A stretch of DNA of 24,465 nucleotides from an uncultured Erysipelotrichaceae bacterium (GCA_902797275.1 CADBSI010000005.1:1-24465); one strand, 5' to 3'; shown: positions 1 to 8,475, counted from the stretch's first letter. Made by a program: numbers and translations. Notes: generated by a model from the letters alone, not told the origin.

Positions 1-9
1 TAAGAAAAA

Positions 10-34
10 CACCTCCTTTCGGAAGTGTATTCTA
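10..34 (-). promoter_or_regulatory. Promoter (-10) and Shine-Dalgarno of a gene beyond the left edge
   Basis: On the minus strand a TAGAAT -10 box at 29-34 is preceded by TGT, an extended -10. It is followed by a strong AGGAGGTG ribosome site at 10-17. No start codon fits before position 1, so the gene it serves begins just outside the window. No good -35 hexamer is visible 17 bases upstream, only an A-rich stretch. The 100 bases between this site and the LtaS-like gene contain no other gene. Confidence 0.5.
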
Positions 35-100
35 ACATATTTTTAAAAGTCTTTTTTTATAATGTCTACTCTAAAGGGTGCATTTCATAAGTTATTCTTT

Positions 101-2020
101 TTAATTTGTTAAATATTTATAGAAGTTAGTTTTAATTATTAATTTACTAATGTTTTTTCTATTAGCAACTATATTATTTATTTTATTTATATAATCATTA
201 CTTACTTCTTTACTAAATTTATTAGTAGTTGCTAAATAAGTTCCCTCATCACTTACAAAACTTCGGTTATTGAAAAATGCAAGTCCTATGGAATCACTAA
301 AAATATCTTTACCCATGAATAATCTTGAATCATAATCAAGACCAAACAAATTATAAACGGTTGGTATTACATCAATTGACATACAAACTTTTTCAATTTC
401 TTCATGACTTATTTGATTATTCCAAATAATTAAGTTATTGCTGTTTACTTCAACTACCAAGTCCCTATTATAGGAAGATAATTCATTTATTTCATCTACT
501 TCTAAACCATATGGATAGTGATCAGCTAATAAAACAATTACAGTATCATCTAAAATATTATTTTTTTCTAACTCAGTTATTAATAATTCTAAAGCTCTAT
601 CTAATTCTATTTGGGTTGCTAAATAAGCTTTTACTTTCTCACTATATGGTAAATTTTCAACTAATTTTTTATTCTTTCTAGCCATTTGATTACCACCAAA
701 GTTATATTCAAAATGTCCGGAAACAGTCATATAATAAGCTAAAAATGGTTTATTACTATTTAGATAATCAGAAGTTGTTGATCTAATCATTTCAACATCA
801 CTATTAGGCCATAAATTACAATTCATTCTTTTTTCAAGACCATTAAAACAAGCTAAATAATTATTAAACCCCATTGATTTTAAATATTTGTTTCTATCTT
901 GAAATGTTGCATAGTGATTATGATAAGCATAAGTATTATAACCATTGTTTTTAAAAATAGTACTAAGTCCATAAGGAAAATTATTATTACCAGATTTCCA
1001 AATTGGTAAAAAAGAAGTATCAGCATAAAGTCCCGTTAAAGATTGAAATTCTCCTCCAATTGTACTTAAATTATTAGATGAATAATAATTATTAAAATGA
1101 AAACCTGAATTAACTAATTTATATAAAGTCGGAGTTAAGTTTTCATCAACTGCTATTTCACTAAAACTCTCAGCTGTTATATAAATTAAATTCTTATCTT
1201 TAAATAACCCTGTATATTTATTCTTCCTTGTTTTCTCTTCATTTTTTAAATAACTTGCTATTTCTTTAATATTAGAATTACTACTATTAATAAGTTTTTC
1301 TAAATTTAAATCTAATTCATTATAACCATATTCGATTATTTCTTCTTTTTCTTCTTCATTATTATTATCATTATTATCAATTATAATAATATTTTCTTTA
1401 AAACCTCTTATAGTTCTATCAAGATCAATTAAAGTTGCATTTAAAACACCTAGTTTTTCTATATTTAAAGTATTATCATTGATATTATAATATAAATCAT
1501 AAATAGAATATTTAATATCTTTATAAGTATTTATATTAATATTAAATATAATTATACTTATTATAAATATGGGTAGTGTAACATAAAAAAATTTATTAGT
1601 TAATCTTTTAAAATCGAGTTTTTTTCTAAATATAATTAATAAAATAAATGGTAAAAACAAAAGAATTATGCCATAGATATTTTTTAATATTTCTTTTAAA
1701 CCCATACTAATAAACTGCAATCCTTGATTTGATAGTTTTAAAGTGGCTAAAGAAAATTGAGTATTAAAAATAGCATTAAAGGTATAATAGATACTATACC
1801 AAAAACAAAGAATAAAAAAGATTATAAATGTAAGTATTTTATTAGTTTTTTCTTTAAATAAACTAGTAATAATAGTTAATATAATACTAATTGGTATCAT
1901 AAATAATATAATATTTAAAATAGAATTAATATTAATACTAGAAAATGATAGTATTATAAATATTAATTCCATAAAAATTAAACTTAAATAATTAAATATA
2001 TAAGTAAATATTTTTTTCAT
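101..2020 (-). CDS. ltaS: LtaS-family membrane phosphoglycerol transferase (sulfatase fold)
   Basis: 639 residues. Five hydrophobic segments (about 8-28, 33-53, 61-84, 113-131, 146-164) form a membrane domain, followed by an acidic linker (215-230) and an extracellular sulfatase-type domain (275-600). The family's active-site pattern is present: Glu284 in ITAESF, the nucleophile Thr320 in STIGGEF, His436 in SGHF, and Asp500-His501 in LADHYP. LtaS enzymes move glycerol-phosphate from phosphatidylglycerol onto a lipid anchor to build lipoteichoic acid; related enzymes decorate other glycopolymers, so the exact product is uncertain. The start is preceded by GGGAG. It is the last gene of the surface operon, 12 bases after the AWF-motif cargo gene. 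No clear intrinsic terminator follows. The family assignment is firm; a role in modifying the operon's exported proteins is inference. Confidence 0.9.
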   Translation of the reverse strand: MKKIFTYIFNYLSLIFMELIFIILSFSSININSILNIILFMIPISIILTIITSLFKEKTNKILTFIIFFILCFWYSIYYTFNAIFNTQFSLATLKLSNQGLQFISMGLKEILKNIYGIILLFLPFILLIIFRKKLDFKRLTNKFFYVTLPIFIISIIIFNININTYKDIKYSIYDLYYNINDNTLNIEKLGVLNATLIDLDRTIRGFKENIIIIDNNDNNNEEEKEEIIEYGYNELDLNLEKLINSSNSNIKEIASYLKNEEKTRKNKYTGLFKDKNLIYITAESFSEIAVDENLTPTLYKLVNSGFHFNNYYSSNNLSTIGGEFQSLTGLYADTSFLPIWKSGNNNFPYGLSTIFKNNGYNTYAYHNHYATFQDRNKYLKSMGFNNYLACFNGLEKRMNCNLWPNSDVEMIRSTTSDYLNSNKPFLAYYMTVSGHFEYNFGGNQMARKNKKLVENLPYSEKVKAYLATQIELDRALELLITELEKNNILDDTVIVLLADHYPYGLEVDEINELSSYNRDLVVEVNSNNLIIWNNQISHEEIEKVCMSIDVIPTVYNLFGLDYDSRLFMGKDIFSDSIGLAFFNNRSFVSDEGTYLATTNKFSKEVSNDYINKINNIVANRKNISKLIIKTNFYKYLTN

Positions 2021-2032
2021 AAGTCTCCCATT

Positions 2033-2644
2033 CTATTCATTTACTTGGGTAGCTGTAACCTTAATTATTAAAATAATACTTTTAGAATCAGGATTTTCTT
2101 CTTTATATTGATAAGCTTTATAGCCCCATTTAGTATCAAGCTCATCGTCCCCTGATTCAAAAGGCCAAGTAAAATTAAATTTTATGTTGTCTTTTCCTCC
2201 TTTGGCTTCCATACTCCCATTTTCAATTTCTATATTTAATTTAAAAGGATACTTGATTTTAATTAATTCTTCAATTTCAGCTGATGTCATGGTATCAGTT
2301 GTATAAGTTTCACCTAAAATAGATGCTGAAACAATTTCATAAGCAAGATTTGCTCTTAAATCACTATCATTTTCAGCTGTTATAACTTGCTCTGTATCTG
2401 GCATACCAGGATAAACTGATTCAATATCAAAAGATAGAGTTTCTTCAATATTATTATCTCCAACAATAAAATTAACTTTCCAAGATCTAACATAAGCACT
2501 TATATTATTTGATACCTTAGTTGCATAAATAAACCAAGCAAAAGTATTACAAGATAATAATATAGCAAGCATTAAAAGAGTTCTTAATTTAACTTTTTTA
2601 AGTAATCGTTTTATTATTTCTAAAAAAGTAACTTTATTATTCAT
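2033..2644 (-). CDS. SipW-type cargo: anchored/secreted TasA/camelysin-like protein
   Basis: 203 residues. A basic N-terminus precedes a hydrophobic segment (about 20-38) ending in NTFAWF (33-38). A small residue followed by aromatic AWF next to the signal is typical of SipW-processed exported proteins such as TasA-like and camelysin-like fibre proteins. The remainder is hydrophilic and beta-rich, with a YPGMPD turn typical of that group (about 78-83). It lies directly downstream of the intact SipW-type peptidase gene: the SD AAGGGTGA spans that gene's stop codon, so the two are probably translationally coupled. That makes it the likely substrate. Sequence identity to TasA itself is low by eye. 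The export route is a good guess; fibre formation is inference. Confidence 0.65.
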   Translation of the reverse strand: MNNKVTFLEIIKRLLKKVKLRTLLMLAILLSCNTFAWFIYATKVSNNISAYVRSWKVNFIVGDNNIEETLSFDIESVYPGMPDTEQVITAENDSDLRANLAYEIVSASILGETYTTDTMTSAEIEELIKIKYPFKLNIEIENGSMEAKGGKDNIKFNFTWPFESGDDELDTKWGYKAYQYKEENPDSKSIILIIKVTATQVNE

Positions 2645-2647
2645 AAA

Positions 2648-3385
2648 TCACCCTTTATTAATTTTTTTAAGAACTGGTTCTTCCATAACATCTATTTTAT
2701 TTTTCTTATCTTCATTAATTTCTTTTTTTATTACTTTAGGTTCTTCATTTATTGTTTTCTCATTAGTTTTTTCAATTTTATCATTAGTTTTTTCAATTAT
2801 CTTTTCTTTCTTTTTTAATTTTTCTTCTTTTAAAGACATTTTTTCTTTTTTAATATCTACTATTTCAAAGAATAGTAAAACTACGAACGGAACAAAGATA
2901 ATAAAATAAAATCCATATGAATTATTTACAACATGACTAATTATACTTAAAATATTGCTTTTAGATATTACAATGGCAAGTATTTGCCTATCTTCTATTT
3001 CAGGATCGGCTATATCATTGTTAATACCTTTGGTTTGAAAAATATATTTACCGTTTTTATAATTTTTTTTAATAACTTGGTGGGTTACAATTTTATCTTT
3101 TAAAGTAGATTTTTCTCCCATGTAAACAACATCATCACCTACTTTAATAGTACTTGGATCAACTTTTTTAGCAATTAGCATATCATATATTTCATATTTT
3201 GGTTTCATACTTTCACTGACAACTGTATACATACTAATACCACCTAAGGTAACTTTATTATTAGATATTCTTTGAATAAATATTATACAGATAACAAAAA
3301 TTATAACAATTGATGTTATTCCTTTTAATACTAAGGATGCTCCTTTTAAAAACTTATTATTTTTTATTTTTTCTATAAATTTCAT
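2648..3385 (-). CDS. sipW: SipW-type signal peptidase I with long charged C-terminal tail
   Basis: 245 residues from the chosen ATG at 3385, where AGGTGA sits 6 bases upstream; in-frame GTG 3394 and ATG 3391 are worse placed. Numbering from the GTG, a first membrane segment covers 20-40, then SESMKP (60-65) with catalytic Ser62 and VTHQV (103-107) with His105. His replaces the Lys of ordinary bacterial signal peptidases, as in SipW and the ER type. GINND and ADP (123-131) match the later conserved box. A second membrane segment (161-179) precedes a Lys/Glu-rich tail of about 65 residues that is probably a cytoplasmic coiled coil and unusual for the family. It cuts the signals of exported proteins; likely substrates are encoded at 2033, 7012 and 8563. 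Confidence 0.88.
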   Translation of the reverse strand: MKFIEKIKNNKFLKGASLVLKGITSIVIIFVICIIFIQRISNNKVTLGGISMYTVVSESMKPKYEIYDMLIAKKVDPSTIKVGDDVVYMGEKSTLKDKIVTHQVIKKNYKNGKYIFQTKGINNDIADPEIEDRQILAIVISKSNILSIISHVVNNSYGFYFIIFVPFVVLLFFEIVDIKKEKMSLKEEKLKKKEKIIEKTNDKIEKTNEKTINEEPKVIKKEINEDKKNKIDVMEEPVLKKINKG

Positions 3386-3394
3386 TTTCATCAC

Positions 3395-4513
3395 CTAAAA
3401 CTTAATACTTTTTAAAGTATTTAAATATTCATCCATATTATCTTTGAATATTTTATAAATTTCCTTATCATTTACAACGGTTTTATATTTTATAACACTG
3501 TATTGTTTAGATACAATATCTTTTAATTCATCCTCATTTAAACTTCCCCCACTTATGTCCATGATTTTAGATACCATATTAGAAACTAACTTCTCGGTTA
3601 TTTCTTTTTTATCAAAAGTAGATTCTTCATTATTTAAAGTATCAATTACTAAATAATTAAGTAAGAAAGACTCATCCATATATTTTTTTAAGGTATCTGT
3701 ATCATAATAATCTTTACTTTCATGTGTTTTTTTAACATCATCTTCCATGTTTTCTTGCATATAATTCCAAAGTTTAACGGCATATTGGAAATTAACATTT
3801 TTTAAAATAACATTGGTCTTTTTAATAGGTGACGTTACAAGAGCAATATGAAGTTTATTAATATCTTGATATACCTGGGCTTGGGTTAGATCAGATATTT
3901 GAAGTTCTAATTTTTCTATTCTTTTAAAAACATCTAGTCCTTCGTCATTTTTATTTTCTTTTTTTTCTTCTTTTTTACTATCTAACATAACTTGTAAATT
4001 AATATGTTCTGATCCTAATTTAGATGAGGCTTGATAATCAAAAGTTTTATTGTCTTTTAAACTACTACTTGCAACTAAATTTCTTTTTTTTCTGGTAATA
4101 TAGAACTTCATATTTTGAATTAAACTATAAATAAATCTATTTTCATAAGTATTATAACTTTCTTCTTTATTTATATTTAATATTTTAGAAGGTCTAACAT
4201 CTCCCGTTTTTGGATCAAAGTCTTGAATAAGGTTCGTGTTTTTTGATAAATGTTTAATACTTTCAACCGTAATTCTTCTTGCAAGTTCTATTTTTACAAC
4301 ATCTTCTTCATTGACAATAAATCGATTAGGATTTCTTAAGATATTATCAATGTAGTGAATTGTATCTTCCATAATATCAAGCCATTCATAATTACATTCT
4401 ACTTTGTTATAATTAGATGTTATATGAAGAGTTGAGTTTACTTTATTTTTAAAATTTTCTTTTTTCTTATCACTAGTTTTATTATATAAATCAAATAATT
4501 CTAAATCGTCCAT
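3395..4513 (-). CDS. DUF2357-like partner of the McrB-like ATPase
   Basis: 372 residues, soluble, no signal or membrane segment. Residues 50-145 resemble the DUF2357 family found beside McrB-type AAA+ genes. The most recognisable part is YNTYENRFI (120-128) just before a helical stretch, preceded by a run containing ELARRIT (76-82). A Lys/Glu-rich coiled coil follows (about 178-215). In related restriction-type systems this region is followed by a PD-(D/E)xK nuclease; I do not see that motif here, and the C-terminal part (240-372) looks helical. The SD AGGTGG is 4 bases from the ATG. The AAA+ gene ends 8 bases upstream and sipW begins about 9 bases downstream. It is probably an adaptor or effector moved by the ATPase; the biochemical role is unknown. 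Confidence 0.65.
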   Translation of the reverse strand: MDDLELFDLYNKTSDKKKENFKNKVNSTLHITSNYNKVECNYEWLDIMEDTIHYIDNILRNPNRFIVNEEDVVKIELARRITVESIKHLSKNTNLIQDFDPKTGDVRPSKILNINKEESYNTYENRFIYSLIQNMKFYITRKKRNLVASSSLKDNKTFDYQASSKLGSEHINLQVMLDSKKEEKKENKNDEGLDVFKRIEKLELQISDLTQAQVYQDINKLHIALVTSPIKKTNVILKNVNFQYAVKLWNYMQENMEDDVKKTHESKDYYDTDTLKKYMDESFLLNYLVIDTLNNEESTFDKKEITEKLVSNMVSKIMDISGGSLNEDELKDIVSKQYSVIKYKTVVNDKEIYKIFKDNMDEYLNTLKSIKF

Positions 4514-4521
4514 TATACCAC

Positions 4522-6042
4522 CTATGTTAATTTTTTAAGTCTTAATAAGTATTCTTCACATTCTTTCATCTTGCCTTTACCAAATAGTTTGTCTAAAAAT
4601 TCGATATACCCATCTATTTCATCTCTTATATAAGATATATTTAATTGTTCAAATTTTCTTAATACTTTTCTAGCTAAGAAATAATCAACTCCTGATACTT
4701 CATCCCCTCCACAGGCAACATAAATAGGAACGAATTTTTTCATATGCATAACAATACGGTTACCAAAAGCAATACGGAAATGTTTAATAACATAATTATC
4801 CATTTCTTCAATTTTATTTAAAGTATCTTCACTCATTTGATTATTTTGAATTCCTTCTTGAAACAATTTATCAAGGTATGAATAGTTAATATCCTGAGCC
4901 TCGGTATCAATTGGTTCGAATACTTGTCCTTTATCATTTATATCAATTGGCATAGCTCTATCGTATACTTTATCAGTTACCATGAAAGTTGAGTCATCGT
5001 TATTGATAGTTCCAATATACCAACAGTTAGGTGGTATTTTTAATTTACCTTCTTTAATTCTTTTAGGATCGGTTTTCCAAGAAGATGAAACAAGTTCAAC
5101 AATCCATTCATCTTTGTTTGGCATTTCAAGAATTGATAACATTTCAGCAAAATAATATTCAACACGAGAAATATTCATTTCATCCAAAATAATCGTATAA
5201 ATATCATCAGTATATCCAGCAAGATATAATTCTTTTAATACTTCGGTTTCATTAAATTTTTTAGTAAACTCATTAAAATAACCAAAAAGTTCGGTTCTAT
5301 CTCTCCATGATGGTTGAACTGAGGCAACACAAGAATCATGTTTTAAAAATTTTCCCCAAGCATAAGCAAGAGAGGTTTTACCTGTACCTGATATACCTTG
5401 TAAAATAACTAATCTAGTAGAAGCAAGAGCTGATATAAATATTCTTATCATCTCCGTTGTATAATAAAGTTTTAATTTACTAGCTGCAAAGTTTCTAAAT
5501 AATTCAACTAATTCTTCCAAAGTAAAACTATTATTATAATTTTTAATTTTATAATTCTTGTATTCTTCATCAATTGCAGTTAACTTAGCAAATCTTGAGT
5601 CCGCAACATCTACTTTTTCTTCTTCTTCTCCTACTTCTTCTGTTGCTTCTTCCCCAGGTTTAAGTCCAAGCTGTGATACTTTCATGGCTAAAATATCTTG
5701 TTTTTCTTTCATTAAATTATTAACTTCTTTATTTAAATCAGCAACTTCTTCTAAAAGAGATTCTTGTTCAACTAAAGTTTTTCTAAAACGTAAATACTTA
5801 CGAATTAAAAAGTAAACCAAGAAAATAATTCCTCCTAATATTAAAACTATTAATAAAATAGCAAGACAAACAAATACCCACTCAGCACCACTAAAATCAT
5901 CTTTATAAAAGTTTAAAATTTTAATATAATCACCAACATTAAACATCTTTAAAATACCATTAAAAATAGCTTTAAACACATCAATAATGGGTTGAAAAAA
6001 TTGTAATAAAAACTCATATACAAATCTAAAAAATGTATCCAT
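4522..6042 (-). CDS. Membrane-anchored McrB-like AAA+ ATPase
   Basis: 506 residues from ATG 6042, with AGGAG 6 bases upstream; GTG 6045 is less likely. Numbering from the GTG: an amphipathic start, one strong membrane segment (56-80), a cytoplasmic coiled coil (88-120), a Glu-rich linker (131-146), then a dynein-related/McrB-type AAA+ module. Walker A is GISGTGKTS (217-225), Walker B is IILDEMN (285-291), the sensor-like GTINND is at 345-350, and DRA at 362-364 carries a possible arginine finger. The ATG overlaps the upstream gene's stop (TGATG), so translation is coupled. McrB proteins are usually soluble motors of restriction systems; here the membrane anchor and the secretion genes on both sides suggest a remodelling motor at the membrane. 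The ATPase call is firm, its role is inference. Confidence 0.85.
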   Translation of the reverse strand: MDTFFRFVYEFLLQFFQPIIDVFKAIFNGILKMFNVGDYIKILNFYKDDFSGAEWVFVCLAILLIVLILGGIIFLVYFLIRKYLRFRKTLVEQESLLEEVADLNKEVNNLMKEKQDILAMKVSQLGLKPGEEATEEVGEEEEKVDVADSRFAKLTAIDEEYKNYKIKNYNNSFTLEELVELFRNFAASKLKLYYTTEMIRIFISALASTRLVILQGISGTGKTSLAYAWGKFLKHDSCVASVQPSWRDRTELFGYFNEFTKKFNETEVLKELYLAGYTDDIYTIILDEMNISRVEYYFAEMLSILEMPNKDEWIVELVSSSWKTDPKRIKEGKLKIPPNCWYIGTINNDDSTFMVTDKVYDRAMPIDINDKGQVFEPIDTEAQDINYSYLDKLFQEGIQNNQMSEDTLNKIEEMDNYVIKHFRIAFGNRIVMHMKKFVPIYVACGGDEVSGVDYFLARKVLRKFEQLNISYIRDEIDGYIEFLDKLFGKGKMKECEEYLLRLKKLT

Positions 6043-7001
6043 CACATACTCCTTAAATAAATATTCATATTAAATGAACTATAATAATTATATAAATCTT
6101 CTTTCTTAGTAATTAGAAAAGAAAATATTTCTAAACTCTTACTTGTAATATTAGTAAATTCATATTTTTTCTTAAAAGTAATTGCAAAATGATAACCTAA
6201 CTTAATCATTTCATCTATTTTATCTTTATATTCTAAATAATATTCATAATCTAAATTAATAACTATTTTTTCTTTAATAATATCATTATCTATTAAATTA
6301 AAAAATCTTTTAATCTTATCTTCTTTTAAAAATAAAGTCATAGGAAAATCAAGAATATATTTATTTTTATAATTATAATTAATAACTTCATTTAAAATTT
6401 TTATATCTACTAGATTATATAAAACAAATAACTTTTGTTCGTTTATTAAACTTGATTCATATACTCTATTAATTGCATAGGTACTATAAATACTTGGAAA
6501 TTTGATATTATAAGTTAAATTAGTTAAATATAATTTATTAGCTAGTTTTAAATAATTAACTTGAAATTTATCAGTTTTAATTTCTTTTAAAACTTTTATT
6601 TTATTAGACTTAGTATCTATTATAAGTCTTTTTAATTCTTTTGTATCTAAATTAGTATTATAAGTTTTAAAATATATTTTTTCTATATTAGTAAGTATTT
6701 CCTTGATATCCAAGTCATCTAGAATATCATCTAATAATAAAATATTATAACTTAAAGAAACTAAATTAGTTAAGTTTTCTTTTAATTTAAATTCTTCTAG
6801 AATAGGACTTAAATTAGTTCTAATTTCTTTTTTAATACCATTTTTATCTAAATCATAGTAGTTATAATATCTAATTTCTAAGTATTTATCTATAATAAGT
6901 GAGATATCTTTTACTCTTAATTTGGGTAAAACTAATTTAAAGTATTTAGTTAAACTTTTCTTGGTATAATCTAAATATTTTTCTATAATATTACTATTCA
7001 T
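6042..7001 (-). CDS. Unrecognised cytoplasmic protein in the surface operon
   Basis: 319 residues, rich in Lys, Ile, Leu, Asn and Tyr, with no signal peptide, membrane segment or cysteines. I do not recognise a family. The N-terminal half (1-150) is predominantly helical. The C-terminal half has alternating short hydrophobic strands and helices, including IVINLDYEYY and IDEMIKLGYHFAI (about 247-275). The pattern of an acidic strand, a helix, then a Gly-hydrophobic strand recalls a degraded EAL-type barrel, but this is weak. SD TAGGAGATG lies just upstream of ATG 7001. Its TGA stop shares a base with the ATPase start, so it is made together with the McrB-like protein and may belong to the same complex. 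Confidence 0.6.
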   Translation of the reverse strand: MNSNIIEKYLDYTKKSLTKYFKLVLPKLRVKDISLIIDKYLEIRYYNYYDLDKNGIKKEIRTNLSPILEEFKLKENLTNLVSLSYNILLLDDILDDLDIKEILTNIEKIYFKTYNTNLDTKELKRLIIDTKSNKIKVLKEIKTDKFQVNYLKLANKLYLTNLTYNIKFPSIYSTYAINRVYESSLINEQKLFVLYNLVDIKILNEVINYNYKNKYILDFPMTLFLKEDKIKRFFNLIDNDIIKEKIVINLDYEYYLEYKDKIDEMIKLGYHFAITFKKKYEFTNITSKSLEIFSFLITKKEDLYNYYSSFNMNIYLRSM

Positions 7002-7011
7002 ACTACATCTC

Positions 7012-7926
7012 CTAACTAGTAAATTCTATAATTGAAGTTTGATTAATAATTGGATAGGTATAATCTTTTTTAGTATCATTTTTATAGAATTTAACAACTT
7101 CACTGCTAATAGCATCTACTTTAAAAGTAATACTATTTACATATTGATTATTATTAATTGTTGTATAAGTTTCATTTGTCTTTTTTAAATAGGCGGGACT
7201 TGTCATATCAAGAGATACTATGTTAGGATCAAATGATAAAGTTATAAGAGCCGATTTACAATTACTCTTGTTTTCTTCACTTAAACCTAAGTATTCCTCT
7301 ATATTTAATTTATCACCTACATTGTAAGATAAGAAAGGAGCCTCAACTAAATAATAATCAAGAGTATTAGTTATATTAAAACTTAAATATGGACTATTAA
7401 TCGAATCATCAATTGCATATGATATCCCACTATAGCCAACATTTAATATAAATCTTGCACTTATTTCTTTTTTATAAGGACTTTTGGAAGTTGCTTTTAT
7501 TTCTATAAAAGCACTATCTCCTTCTCTCAAAGTTCCAATAGGAGAAATTACAGCTTGAAAAGAATCATGATTATTTGTACTTAAAACAATTCCACTTGTT
7601 TTAGAAATAGAACAATTAACATTACTAGAACAAGAATAAGTTAAATCATAGTCAATATCATATGGACAAGTTTCATAATTATTTAAATAACTATTTAAAT
7701 CCACTAAAATAGAATACTCACTAACAGCTGACCAGTTTTCTATTTGATAAATTGGTCTATTTCTATCTAATTTATCACTATTGAAATAAAACTTTTTCGT
7801 TAATAAGTAACGCTCATTAATAGCATTATAAATATATCTACTATAAGTAATTCCAACTAATAATAAACCAAGTAAGATAGGTGTTATTATTAAAATTATT
7901 TTTTTCTTATTTTTTAGTTTTTTCAT
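7012..7926 (-). CDS. Anchored extracellular protein of SipW-cargo type
   Basis: 304 residues. A Lys-rich start (1-9) and hydrophobic segment (9-26) lead into ITYSRY (26-31), like the aromatic motif after the signal in SipW-exported proteins. FYFNSDKL (46-53) then matches the FYFxSDxL start of many TasA-like beta proteins of uncultured Firmicutes. The rest looks like repeated beta strands with four cysteines (three at about 83-104, one near 223) and no second membrane segment. The gene starts inside the 3' end of the inactive peptidase-like gene (20-base overlap, SD AGGAAA), so the two are coupled. It is likely exported and either cleaved by the SipW enzyme or kept anchored. The exported status is fairly sure; the fold and role are inference. 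Confidence 0.6.
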   Translation of the reverse strand: MKKLKNKKKIILIITPILLGLLLVGITYSRYIYNAINERYLLTKKFYFNSDKLDRNRPIYQIENWSAVSEYSILVDLNSYLNNYETCPYDIDYDLTYSCSSNVNCSISKTSGIVLSTNNHDSFQAVISPIGTLREGDSAFIEIKATSKSPYKKEISARFILNVGYSGISYAIDDSINSPYLSFNITNTLDYYLVEAPFLSYNVGDKLNIEEYLGLSEENKSNCKSALITLSFDPNIVSLDMTSPAYLKKTNETYTTINNNQYVNSITFKVDAISSEVVKFYKNDTKKDYTYPIINQTSIIEFTS

Positions 7927-8425
7927 TCTTAGTTTTCCTAACTTCCATAATAAATAAGTATAATTCTAAGATAAATAAAATTAAAATAGGTAAAATAATA
8001 AGAAACAAATATCCCATTTTAGATGTTAATAAAGCAATTACCCCTCCTATTAAAGGATAAACTTTAACAGTTTTACTAGTTCCTATAACATAGTTATCTA
8101 AAATATAATGACTTTCACTTCCAACAATAAAGGTTTTAGGATTTTCTATAATAGATGCTACTTTGTCATTTTTAATAGAAACATTTGCTTTATAAGTATC
8201 ATAGTATAAAATAGTATCTCCAGCTTTGATATTTTTAATGTTTTTTGATACTATTAATAAACTATTTTTATCATAGCCTACTAAATCTGTTTTTCTTGGA
8301 ATTAATAAAGTATTATTTCCAAGAACCGTTACATCATAGTCATTATAATTAATTAATAAAAGAGTAATTGGAATTGTTATTATTACATAAAATACAATTA
8401 AAATGTTAACTATTATTCTTTTCAT
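7907..8425 (-). CDS. Catalytically dead SipW-like signal peptidase paralogue
   Basis: 172 residues with the SipW layout: a membrane segment at 5-26, a middle extracellular domain, a second membrane segment at 138-160 (GYLFLIILPILIL), and a short basic tail. IKAGDTILYYD (66-76) aligns with IKVGDDVVYMG of the intact enzyme at 2648-3385, and the last membrane segments align in the same way. Where the active enzyme has SESMKP, this protein reads LIPRKTDLVGY (41-51), without the catalytic Ser. The VTHQV box is replaced by VASII (89-93), without the His. It therefore cannot be a Ser/His signal peptidase. It may act as a chaperone, substrate selector or regulator for the active enzyme. It is the first gene of the eight-gene operon. 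Homology is well supported by eye; its role is inference. Confidence 0.72.
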   Translation of the reverse strand: MKRIIVNILIVFYVIITIPITLLLINYNDYDVTVLGNNTLLIPRKTDLVGYDKNSLLIVSKNIKNIKAGDTILYYDTYKANVSIKNDKVASIIENPKTFIVGSESHYILDNYVIGTSKTVKVYPLIGGVIALLTSKMGYLFLIILPILILFILELYLFIMEVRKTKNEKTKK

Positions 8426-8429
8426 ACAC

Positions 8430-8447
8430 CTCGAGTTTTACCTCGAA
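8430..8447 (-). promoter_or_regulatory. Leader hairpin overlapping the SD of the inactive SipW paralogue
   Basis: In the minus-strand transcript a 6-pair stem (five Watson-Crick pairs and one G-U) with a 6-base loop sits four bases before the ATG at 8425. Its 3' arm covers part of the AGG of the nearest SD. A second SD, AGAGGTG, lies upstream at 8450-8456. The predicted transcript start is near 8469, so both lie in a leader of about 45 bases. It could tune translation of the first gene. The structure is read from sequence; function is unproven. Confidence 0.35.
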
Positions 8448-8475
8448 TTCACCTCTCTTTACTATTACCATATTA

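Noticed and set aside
61..84. Imperfect hairpin after the LtaS-like gene as a terminator
   Set aside because: Short stem with bulges, and on the minus strand it is followed by A-rich, not U-rich, sequence.
1320..1400. Short AT trinucleotide repeats as a repeat array or CRISPR
   Set aside because: They encode an Asn/Asp/Glu-rich linker of the LtaS-like protein; there are no regular spacers.
5558..5815. Plus-strand ORF of 85 codons
   Set aside because: Antisense shadow of the AAA+ gene's Glu-rich linker and coiled coil; Ser-rich with no SD. The plus ORFs at 9869-10063 and 10251-10436 are likewise shadows of hsp20 and htpG.
3395..6042. Ordinary McrBC restriction-defence system
   Set aside because: No nuclease motif seen, the ATPase is membrane-anchored, and the pair lies inside a secretion operon with no other defence genes.
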